A DNA stretch of 64,000 bases from Gigantopelta aegis. Taxonomy: Eukaryota; Mollusca; Gastropoda; Neomphalida; Peltospiridae. The stretch is from contig NC_054712.1 in NCBI RefSeq assembly GCF_016097555.1, forward strand, positions 45,978,233 to 46,042,232. Reading direction: 5' to 3'. Positions 31,853 to 41,359 of the stretch are shown one piece after another (the first letter of the stretch is position 1; each line of letters opens with the position of its first letter). Made by a program: the position numbers and the translations under genes. A model generated the notes under the pieces. The model had not been told where the DNA came from. It ran no database searches and saw only the letters and a program-made list of their open reading frames with translations.

Positions 31853-31974
31853 ACCTGACAATCATGTGTTTGTGACGCGTAAGTTAGTTACAAGTGCAAC
31901 GGCTATAAATAACTTTTAGTCGAAATAGATGTTAAAAGTTGCTTAAAACCTGGTTTTTGAGGATATGTAAGAAA

Positions 31975-32112
31975 TAGAATAATACATGAGTGTCCGTTAG
32001 ATACCATTTATCTCACAACTCGTTTGAAAACGTATCAAACTTGTTTTCACTTGTTAGATACATGTTAAAACAACTCATAAGATAAATGATATCTAACGGC
32101 CACTCATGTAGT
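31975..32112. repeat. Small inverted-repeat element
   Basis: AGAATAATACATGAGTGTCC / GTTAGATACCATTTATCT on the left pairs with AGATAAATGATATCTAAC / GGCCACTCATGTAGTATTCT on the right, loop about 32025-32070. Confidence 0.6.
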
Positions 32113-34588
32113 ATTCTTTATATACTACACTGATATGGTATCAGTATGTTGATCTATAGTCCATTCCATCAGGGAATGTCGTTTTCTTACTATTGGATTT
32201 ACTACAAGTTATTTATTTCTGAGCCGATTGTTTTCTAAATAATAGTTGTTTTGGGGTTGTTATGTTTTTTTACTTACGTTATATTAAACTGAAATTATTT
32301 TTTTAAAAACCCCAATGTTCATTGAGGCTGTGAAGGATTAGAGGTTGTTAACAAATAACAATATCTGTCAACATACGTAATGTTAGGTCAACGGTGTCAC
32401 GAAATGATGCGGATGCAGTCAAATACAATCATGTTTTCACTAACATGATGGTGTTTAATTAAACTGTGACTATACGTAATGTGTATGACAAAAGATTTTA
32501 ATTGAACCATTAGGTGTGTACAGATGACCCTGGCGTATGACTGATATTCATAGCTCTGTAAACGCCTGTAAATAAGCGGCCAGTCCAGTACAAATACAAA
32601 TACATTGTCAAACTTTTTATACTTTAAAAAAAAAAAATCTATATTTAATATAGGACAGCTGCATACAACAAATGTTCTTGGCTTAATCCAAAATTAAGCC
32701 CTATAAGCTGAATATCCATGCATGGAAACCAGATTTTGTTGTTTAATTGGGGCTCAAGTTGACCCATGGATATTCGGTTTTGGGAGTTTCACTGTATCGT
32801 GTTATGTCATGGTAGATGATTATTAAAAGAGAACAGTAACAAATATAGATATACACTGTAGCTCATTTAACAGGCACTATCTAAATTATTTCCAGGTCTC
32901 CAAACCAAATCGGACATAACCATATATGCAGGCATGCGAAGTTAGTTTAGTGTTAACTTCACAGAACACAACTTTCTTTACACTCAGACCATTCCACAAC
33001 GGCATAGAGGAACATATATAATAAATTAATTATATATGACAAGTTGATTTAAAACAATATACTAGGATATACAACAGTGAATGCATTGCTTGATTCAGCT
33101 ATTAGTTATTAACTGTCTTGAGTAACTAAGTTGTTAATTACACTAGGTAACAGAAAATCTGGATACGCCTTGTGTATCGATCAAAGTCTTATGTAACGGT
33201 AAGTTGATAATTAAAAATAAAACAGGGTTGTGGGGAAAGTAGGAGGGCAAAAAACAACATTCATCCAATATTCTTTACACCGACTTTCTGTGACCATCCC
33301 CAAATAATTAGCTTTTTCAAGCCTGAAAAATAACATTCGTAACTTTCCTTTTCCTTTTATAAACCCATTTAAATAAAGGTTTTCAGTATTAGTTTCGATC
33401 ATTCGGGCTAAACCATTTCAAATTTGGCTAAAACAAAATTGAACTTTTAGCCAAATTGGCTATTAAAAAAAAAAAAACTAGACTGAACCCAGAGAGTGGA
33501 TATCGGGTATAAAAAGGGTGCCAGATTAGCCACCATTAAAAACTATTCTTGGATAAACCAAATCATTTTACCATAACAGACTTTGCTGTGATTATTGGGA
33601 GCCAATTAAAATATTACCATATTATTGAGCATTGATATTTAATCCTTTTGCTCATGTGGTACTATTGCCCCCCCCCCCCCCCCCCCCCCCCCCCCACCCC
33701 CACCACCTCCGCCACTGCATAGGCAGTATTGCCATGTTAGGTTATAAAGAGATCAAAATTATTCTGAAAGTACCGCCAAAACAATACATGTCCTCTACTG
33801 GGCCCAACACATGTTTATATCGCTTAAGTTTAAGGGTCATAACTATGTCATAAGAGGACAAATTTCCATCAAGCATTATCTGTAAAGCTACGATATTGAT
33901 AAAGCTATACAAACAATTTCAGCTCCATATCTGAGTTATACTGGAGTGTGTGTGTGGTGTGTGTGTGTGTGTGTGTGTGTGTGGGGGGGGGGGGCTGAGA
34001 AAAGAGTCTGGAAACCTATAATTCGGTCAGATGGATAGACAGGTGTAGCTGTTTGGTAGTAATGCTGATATGAATTAATGTTGTTATCCAGATTCGGGCA
34101 TTTTTGTTTATACATATCATCACCCATCTTGATCCAGCCCCAACTGGTAGGCAAAAGGAGCAAAGGTTGTGGGAGCAAGATATGGCCACCATAGTAGACT
34201 GCCCTCTTTACACATTGCCTGTGGTTAGCTTGATAAAATTCGAGTTTCTTCTTGCAAACCGCTTCTTTCTGGCCTTATTCTGATCAGTGCGATACCTTGC
34301 TCAGTCAGAGCAGTATTATAATAATCTCATTAGTGAGGACACTTTTTACTGTGATGTGGCTTGAGTGTCACATTAATCAGTGCACCGGCATGCATCAGAA
34401 GGGACCTCCATATGTAGCCCATGCCACCTACGGTTCTTGGCAGGCCCCAGAAAAAGATGGTACCGTGTTGCATCATGTTAGTGCCAGAAATATAGGCTAT
34501 GAAGGGATCGCGATTTTTGCAGTTTGAAGGTAGTAGAATCTGTGGGGCAGTCAAGTAACGAAAACGTTTCCTTGTACTATTTGCTGTC
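32113..34588. other. Gene-free intergenic stretch
   Basis: AT-rich sequence, a 28-C run at 33668-33695, a (GT)n tract at 33947-33983 followed by 12 G. Minus-strand ORF 34330-34554 is not recognisable. No element ends were convincingly paired. Confidence 0.35.
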
Positions 34589-34752
34589 CAGGGCCGTACC
34601 CTCCGGGGGGGGGGGGGGGGGTCTCACTTTTTTTTTTTTACTCCAGAAAATAGCATACGCATCTCAGGGTTTAATTTGTATAGCGTTTCATTTGTTTATA
34701 AAAAGTAGTGCTCTCCCCCACCCCCTAGGATTTTGATCATGGTACGGCCCTG
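34589..34752. mobile_element. hAT-like MITE (CAGGGCCGTACC ends)
   Basis: CAGGGCCGTACCCTCCGG at the left and TTTGATCATGGTACGGCCCTG at the right form inverted ends. A 17-G run follows the left end directly (34605-34621). Confidence 0.6.
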
Positions 34753-34865
34753 CAGTCATCATCAGCTGGAAGTGTCTGTGCATCAACAATAAACAACACC
34801 CTCCCGCCCCGGAGTCGGTCACTGGCGAAGTCAGAGGCTGAATCCGGGGTGGGTGTGCCTGAACC

Positions 34866-35398
34866 TTAGTGGATAGGGGCACGCAAAATGAGTTGCCAGT
34901 TGCCAGATAAACAACACTGCATCATCAGTGTCAGCAGTACATATTGAAATCTCTTGTGATGACTGTGCCGTGATGTTTGCACCACATACTGGTGTCTGCC
35001 TATTGTGGTTTCATGGAGAGAGCGAGCTGATATAAAGGTTTTGATAGTACAGACATAAGACATAAACTGTTCCACGTCTGCAACACGTTGCTTTCCATCC
35101 TCAGCAAATGCATAAAAGAGATGGAAAGCCAAAAAGCATCGATCCTAGTTCTGTCAAATTCTGTTATAACGCTGGTGACCTGGATTTTTAGGAAAATGAA
35201 GTACACCTCCATCTGCTTTGAAGCATGCATTATTCTGTCCACGTGCTTGGTCAGTCTGAACAGATAGCAACACATTGTCTTTACATAGTGAAGTGGCCAT
35301 ATCTCCAATTGGTGTAGTCTTTGCAAAGAATCAGGCACATTAAAACACTGGCCTGTCATAGTGAACAGTTTAAAGTTCGTTTTGTTTAACGACACCAC
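34866..35398 (-). pseudogene. Coding-like remnant, unassigned
   Basis: The minus strand is open in more than one frame (FHLFYAFAEDGKQRV and VEQFMSYVCTIKTF in one, MATSLCKDNVLLSVQTDQAR in another) with coding-like composition. Alternating frames suggest a decayed gene or multi-copy repeat protein. I do not recognise the family and no splice borders are clear. Confidence 0.25.
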
Positions 35399-35670
35399 TA
35401 AAGTACATTGATTTATTAATCATCGGCTATTGGATATCAAGCATTTAGCAAGTTTCACACAGTCTTAAGAGAAGAAACTTGCTAGATCTTTCCATTTAGT
35501 AGCAAGGGATCTTTTATATGCACCATCGCAGACAGGATAGCACATACATGTACCACGGCCTTTGACATACCAGTCGTGGTGCACTGGCTGAAATGACAAA
35601 TAGCCCAATGAGCCCATCGACGGGGATCGATCCCAAACCAACCGCCCATCAAGCATGTGTTTTACCTGTG
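35378..35670 (-). mobile_element. SINE, tail type 2
   Basis: GTTTAACGACACCACTAAAG, TTAATCATCGGCTATTGG, AGGGATCTTTTATATGCACC and CGACGGGGATCGATCCC. Near complete on the minus strand. Confidence 0.85.
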
Positions 35671-35686
35671 GGGGAAAAAAAAGAAA

Positions 35687-36001
35687 AAAGAAATGTTTTA
35701 TTTAAAGACACACTCAAAACATTTTATTTACAGTTATATGGCTGACGTCAACCACACAGATCTATATTGATAGAGGAAACCCGCTGTCGCCACTTCATGG
35801 GCTACTCTTTCCGATTAGCAGCAAGGGATCTTTTATGTGCACCATCCCACAGACAGGGTAGTACATACCACAGCCTCTAATATACCAGTCATGGTGCACT
35901 GGCTGGAACGAGAAATTGCCCAATGGGCTCCACCGACGAAGATCGATCCCACACCGACCGCACATCAAACAAACATGTACCACTGAGTTACGTCTCGCCC
36001 C
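35687..36001 (-). mobile_element. SINE, tail type 1
   Basis: ATGTTTTATTTAAAGACACA, CAGTTATATGGCTGACGTC, TTATGTGCACCATCCCACAG, then head GAAGATCGATCCCACACCGA. Sits only about 20 bp from the preceding type 2 SINE, in the same orientation. Confidence 0.8.
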
Positions 36002-36099
36002 AGTGAACACCGATAGACAGGAATAGGTGCTTCTTCATTTTGCATACAACTGGAGGCACATCAGTAGATTTCCATACATGGCTTTAATGTATATATATG

Positions 36100-36890
36100 A
36101 TACATTTACGTACATCACTGTGCATGCGCACACAGGAATACCTTTAGGCGACTCAATATTTGAAAATTATCTGTAGATATATTAGATTATTTATGTACCA
36201 AGTTGTTTGCTTTTAATATCACGTGTTTTTATTGAAATCAAAGTTAAAGAGTAATAAAACACATTTTAAGGTAGCCATTTTCCATTTCAAAATGGCTACC
36301 TACTGTGCGAATTAAACTGATCTTAATGTCAACGTTCAATACATTCCAGCATATAAATAATATTTATAGATACTCATTAAACAATAAATTGGCGTTAAAG
36401 TACATAGCTGGTACAAACAGGCCTTAGTTGAATTTGGCATCACTGGGCATGTCACGTGTACGATTTTATGTGACTCAATATCTGAAAATGATCTATATTT
36501 ACATGTATTACTATTAGTTTACATATTTGAAGTTTTTTTGTTTTTATCACAACTACGTTTTTTTAATAAAACCAGTTATAGTAATAATTCTGAACGACAA
36601 AAACGTTATGAATTTTAAAGTAGTCATTTTCAATTTTATGATGGCTACCTAGTGTGCGAATTAATTTGATATTAATTTCAACTTTCAATATATTCTTGCA
36701 TATGAATATTATTTAAAGACACACACTATTCTCCATATTAAAAAAACCCAGACCCTAAGTCAATTAAACATCAATGTGCATGCACACATGTATGATTTCA
36801 AGTGGCGCAATATCTAAAAAAGATCTTTATAATATATTAGTTGATATATCTGCCAAGTTTTTTTCTTTTATCACAAAATGCACAATTGCT
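36100..36890 (+). repeat. About 330-bp x 2.3 diverged tandem repeat with internal hairpins
   Basis: ACTCAATATTTGAAAATTAT at 36151, ACTCAATATCTGAAAATGAT at 36473 and GCGCAATATCTAAAAAAGAT at 36805 mark three units. Each starts near GTGCATGCGCACAC-like words, and the two complete ones carry a hairpin: GGTAGCCATTTT / AAAATGGCTACC (36270-36300) and a drifted version near 36620-36651. Confidence 0.7.
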
Positions 36891-37490
36891 ACAATATTAG
36901 AAACTATGCCAGAGCGTAACTAGGATTTGTTTTTAAGGGGGGGGGGGGGGGGGGGCAACTGAGTAGTTAATAGTCGAAAACTCCTTAAACGGTTAAGAGA
37001 ATAAAAGTCTATACTTTTTCAGGATTTTTTCATTTTAAAGCCACTTTTTGCTACTGTGCCGCTATACTACTATGTATGTGCCAACATGTACATAAAATGT
37101 ATTTAAATGTAATCAAAACAATAATAATGAACACCATTCAGTATAAAACACATACTGTATTCACAAAGAGTTAACAATGCCCATTGCTGAATGAATAATG
37201 AGTACTGTTATACGATGTACACATTGCACACAATAGGTATTAAAATATGTGTATGATTTAAGCCATCTTTGCCAAATATGCTTAAATTATTGAAGCCTAC
37301 TATGATTGAAAACATTTTTATGTAACCATTTCACAAGAGAAATCAATTGAGTATTGATTCGTTCAAGAGGCCTCGTTCTATTTATTTGAGTTACTTGAGC
37401 ATCCCCAATCTTCCTCCTCCCACCCCCATCCCCAAGATTTGGATAAATAATATGCAATACTTGACAAAAGAATTTTTTTTTTTTTATCAA
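36891..37490. other. Gene-free stretch
   Basis: Begins with a possible MITE end (CAGAGCGTAACTAGG) followed by an 18-G run at 36938-36955. The rest is AT-rich without coding signal. Confidence 0.35.
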
Positions 37491-37491
37491 G

Positions 37492-37636
37492 GCTAGCTCT
37501 GGGCCAGCAGAAAATTTTGGCAAATTATCTAGTAAACTTCAACAACTGCAGAAATCCAGTTATTTTGGTACAAAATATCAATTATTTCATATTTTTTAAT
37601 TATCAATTGTCAAATTTGGCCAGTGCCAGAGCTAGC
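37492..37636. mobile_element. MITE family 4 (GCTAGCTCTGG ends)
   Basis: GCTAGCTCTGGGCCAG at the left pairs with TGGCCAGTGCCAGAGCTAGC at the right. The interior has GGCAAATTATCTAG and similar words shared with 43491-43678, 45640-45752 and 47405-47640. Confidence 0.6.
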
Positions 37637-37861
37637 ACAGACTATGTTGATGCGACAGTACACAGACCGTATCCATGTAGAAACAGATAGGTCCATATTC
37701 AAGGGCACCCTGTCAATAGCCATCTTACACATGGCTCAATGCTTGTTTTTATGCATGTTGCATAAAACAAATGGGGGGGGGGGGGGGGTAATAAGACTTT
37801 ACAGTTCACTTCAATTAGCTGTCAGGGATTGGGGTGGCAAGTAGGTACTGATGTAGACTTA

Positions 37862-38504
37862 AGGCCGTCCCACACTAGCGCAGCACGTCAGCAGTGAGGC
37901 GTCAATCATGCCCACATATAGGCCTATGCAGCGTGTCAAGCAGAATTAAAAGAGCAGAAAAAAGCTGAAAAGAGGAAAAGAAAAATGGATTTGATTTGAA
38001 AACATGGCTCCCACAAAGATAATTTCGAGTAAATTGGTTTTAATGTATTTGTACAGGAGATTACTTGATAAAAAAACGCAAGAGGAAATTTTGGGTACAT
38101 GACATCATTAACCAGGCATTGGCTGCCATTTCCATGTCTTTGTAACTAACCGATTGGATGTTGTATATATGCATGGGTGTTTCTGCACCTCTATGATCAA
38201 CCTTTCATTAATATTTAGTTTTGGCACTGTTTTTCAGTAAAATAAAGATATTCGTCAATGGTGGGGTGTTTTTTTGGGAGGGGGGGGGGGGGGGGGGTTG
38301 GTGGAAGACCTAAAATATTACAACATTATAACATCATAAACTAGGGGTTTCTGCACGCGTCAGGAGCAGCAAGCAGCAAAAATCACTTCTGGAACTATAA
38401 AAAAAAACACGACATTGACGCACTGTGCTAGTGAGGGTATGTATATGGTAATTCATTGGAAGTGATTTTTTGTGCCAACGCGCTGCACTAGTGTGGGATG
38501 GCCT
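37862..38504. mobile_element. PIF/Harbinger-like MITE with TTA duplication
   Basis: Ends AGGCCGTCCCACACTAGCGC and, on the other strand, AGGCCATCCCACACTAGTGC, flanked on both sides by TTA (37859-37861, 38505-38507). A 3-bp TWA duplication and 20-bp or longer inverted ends fit PIF/Harbinger. The inside (643 bp) has an 18-G run at 38280-38297 and no transposase. Confidence 0.75.
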
Positions 38505-39099
38505 TTACAAGTGTTAAAAAAAAAAACCCAGTGCCCTCTTAAATTAAAAAGGGCATTTCCCTTCCCAGGGTTTCTGCCAAAGGGTAAAATGCGTATGGCA
38601 CCACACCCAATTTTGTTGGCAGATTTGTTTGTTTTTTAAATTAACCCTTTGACAAAATGAATCACTCTTACCATTACTGTATGATTTTCTTGGGATGCAG
38701 ATGATTCATCCTCTGGACATTTCGTCCACTGTTGAACTCGAGACGATTCGTCCACAACCAAAAATTGTTCTTGGACAATTTGTCCACTATAATTTTTATA
38801 GTTAAGTTTAGAACTTAGCTGGAACCTGGTAGCGGTATGGACATAATATTGTTTATTGGTTGGTTACCTCAAATGACATCACATTATGGTATTTTTGACA
38901 TAAATGATGAAATTTGTTTAGTTACTAGCTTTGTTTTCTAAACAGTATGTCAGAATTATAGGTGTAATTGAAGAGCAACTTAAATGACAATATATCTGTG
39001 AAGTATTATAATGGATACAGGCAGACAAGTTGATAGTGCCATTTTACTGGCTAAGAAATAACATTTTAAGATTTATTGGTATATTTGTTTAATGCCATT
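38505..39099. other. Gene-free stretch
   Basis: Contains a lone copy of a CAGGGTTTCTGCCAAAGG end at about 38568 (compare the MITE at 51374) and ATTCGTCCACAACC-type words near 38745 related to the TTCGCCCC repeats. No gene seen. Confidence 0.4.
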
Positions 39100-39450
39100 A
39101 GGGCTTCTAGATTATGGTAGCCCACTCCCATGGCTAGTGATATTTAATGTTGGGTTTGTAAATAACTACCATTGCCATGCCAAACGGCTATTGAATATTT
39201 TTTGTCAAATGTTGCAGTTAAATCCATTTTGTAAATATGAATATCCTGCCCCCACCCCAACCCCCTAATATTAGTGTTTTTAAGCTCTATCTCCAACTTT
39301 AGGTGACATATTTAATTATTACTAATATTATTTAGTAAAATTGTATTAACTTAAAGGAAAGTAGGACAATGAATTTTTAATCGTGGCTAGTAAATGTGTT
39401 AAATCACTGATCCCATGGCTAGTGGATTATATAAAAATTCTAAAAGCCCT
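39100..39450. mobile_element. MITE family 2, intact copy
   Basis: AGGGCTTCTAGATTATGGTA at the left and TTCTAAAAGCCCT at the right are inverted ends. CCATGGCTAGTG (left) and CCCATGGCTAGTGG (right) also lie symmetrically. About 350 bp. Other copies: 9547-10085 (split), 43825-44153, 57585-57830 (part). Confidence 0.7.
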
Positions 39451-39769
39451 GATTGTATGGTGGACGAACCGTCTGGAAAGCATTTTCTTAACCCTAACCG
39501 TAACCCATTTTCTTTCTTGGGAAGCCCCAACCTCCCCCCAACTCCTTTTCCATACCAAAAAAATTATTTATGGCAAAAACCTTGCCCCTCCCCACCATTT
39601 TATGGTGAGGATCTTTTCACCTATTCACCCCACCACCCCTGCCAAGATACTGTCAAATAATTTCCATGAAAAATTAACTGCTAATTAATGTGAACTGAGG
39701 GAGAGTATTGCAGATTTTTAAACAACTTAATTGCAGTTCACTGATCCTTAAGATCAAGAGGCTTTAAAA

Positions 39770-40996
39770 TCAGTACTGGTTTTCTTCTATCCATCCCTTG
39801 AGACTGGTGGGTAATGGGAGTTGCTGGATGTGGTCGTAACGTGTGTACTGCCTAATCACAAAACGACACAGGTACTGTAAAGTTCTAACTTGAGTGAATC
39901 TAGACACAGGTTTTGTAAGTCTGACAGGGAATGATGGCGCACCAGGTGATCTTGACCGTGAGTAACAGAATATTCCAGTCTGAGAGTCAGTCATAGAATG
40001 TTCTATTAGATCTACAATGGAGGGGTAGCCCTCCGTGTCAGGTTGTGCATAGAAACTAAACATGCCATTACAGTGTTCGATACGAGTGTGCAGCGTCCTG
40101 CCGTACGAACGAAAGCTCAAGCTCAACAAATATCTTTCGTCTGAACTGTCGCGTACAAGAAAAGCACCGTCTGACTGATGCGCCAATTTTTCTTCAGCTT
40201 CATTCCGCGTGATCGGTCCCCAGTACCACCCAAATTTGGAAAGACGGAACAGCTCCTGGGTAAGGCTCCACACTTTTGGTGGTTCAGAGTCATCATATGC
40301 GAGAGCAAATTTCTGAGACATATCAAATGTTTCACAAGAATCATAAGTTGGGATAGCTTGGCATAAAAGACGTCGACCGTCAATCATTATACTGTGATGC
40401 GAACTCCCTTCTCCTGAATCTTCACTATTGCAATCACTCCTGGCACAACAGTCGGGATGAAATTTTGATATATCTTTTGTTCGGCAGCTTGGTTTGTCTC
40501 TCCTCACATCGTTACTGTCCGTATTGGAATGCATTTCACTTATCTTCGGTGATGTGTATGTCTGTCCATTCAAGTTCAAACTGTCACAGCTGCGCGAACC
40601 TGCACTTGATCTTACAGTCTTTTCACACAACACAACCAGATGTTTCCCTTTAGGTTTGCATTTCTTTGTTTCTAATTTTAATGAAGCATTTGGGCAATCT
40701 TCAACACGGTTGCTTTCACTTTCATCCGTTTTTCGATGAACCGACTGCGTAAATTTACGTCTTAAATTTCTTAGAAGTCCTATCTTGTCTCTTTTTCTGT
40801 GATTGACATCAGATTCTGTCGTTGTGTGCTCATCTGCATAGTTTTGTTGTGATAAACCTTGTGAGTCATTTGACAAATTGGAACATTCACGAGTAATCTC
40901 GGAATCGCAACTCATAACTTCGTGTTTCGGGGACGCACCACGATTGCGTCGCTGTGCTGAAAGTTTTATCCCTTTAAAGGTTATTTTCTTCATCAT
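39770..40996 (-). CDS. SOCS6: SOCS6-type suppressor of cytokine signalling, single exon
   Basis: 408 aa. SOCS6 binds phosphotyrosine proteins (KIT, IRS and others) through its SH2 domain and recruits elongin B/C and cullin-5 through the SOCS box to ubiquitinate them. Residues 1-240 are Ser-rich with a basic patch (KIGLLRNLRRKFTQ, 71-84) and no fold I recognise. SH2 is about 257-360: GWYWGPITRNEAEEKL, then FLVRDSS with the pTyr-binding Arg at 282, and RTLHTRIEHCNG. The SOCS box is about 364-408: BC box TLQYLCRFVIRQ (372-383) and Cul box core LPLP (393-396). The SH2-SOCS half follows human SOCS6 almost residue by residue and is closer to it than to SOCS7; human SOCS6 is also intronless in its coding part (535 aa). 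Two adjacent ATGs begin the frame; the second (40993) matches the vertebrate MKKI start. Confidence 0.95.
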   Translation of the reverse strand: MMKKITFKGIKLSAQRRNRGASPKHEVMSCDSEITRECSNLSNDSQGLSQQNYADEHTTTESDVNHRKRDKIGLLRNLRRKFTQSVHRKTDESESNRVEDCPNASLKLETKKCKPKGKHLVVLCEKTVRSSAGSRSCDSLNLNGQTYTSPKISEMHSNTDSNDVRRDKPSCRTKDISKFHPDCCARSDCNSEDSGEGSSHHSIMIDGRRLLCQAIPTYDSCETFDMSQKFALAYDDSEPPKVWSLTQELFRLSKFGWYWGPITRNEAEEKLAHQSDGAFLVRDSSDERYLLSLSFRSYGRTLHTRIEHCNGMFSFYAQPDTEGYPSIVDLIEHSMTDSQTGIFCYSRSRSPGAPSFPVRLTKPVSRFTQVRTLQYLCRFVIRQYTRYDHIQQLPLPTSLKGWIEENQY

Positions 40997-41359
40997 CTTC
41001 CAAGCCCATGAAACACATCAAACTGCATTTTGATGCATATTTTGTAAAGCAATTTACAGCAAAAAAAAAGAGAGATCACCTTTATAACTACGGGCGAAAC
41101 TCTCTGGAATATCTTTGAGCATGCGTAATAGAAAGCTTCCGTATTTTGACCCGTGCAGAAAACATTTTTACTAACTTTATTGGTGAAAAAGTATATTTTT
41201 CAGTATTATTAAAAACTATATTATCTATATCATTAGTTTACTATAAATAATATATGACAAACTGTAACAATCTGTTTAGTATATTTTGTAAAATATAAGC
41301 GATATATGTTAACCAATCCAACACAAGATGCATTTTGTGCGGTAAAGAAATTTTTCAAG
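40997..41359. promoter_or_regulatory. Shared divergent promoter region, SOCS6 / GPATCH1
   Basis: The two start codons face away from each other with 363 bp between them, so both 5' leaders and promoters must lie here or overlap. The part near SOCS6 is moderately GC-rich and contains GAGCATGCGTAATAG at 41118, part of an NRF1-like GCATGC site. The part near GPATCH1 is AT-rich. No clear TATA box is placed correctly for either gene. Confidence 0.55.

Noticed and set aside
40123-40739. Overlapping ORFs on both strands within SOCS6
   Set aside because: Shadows of the SOCS6 frame.
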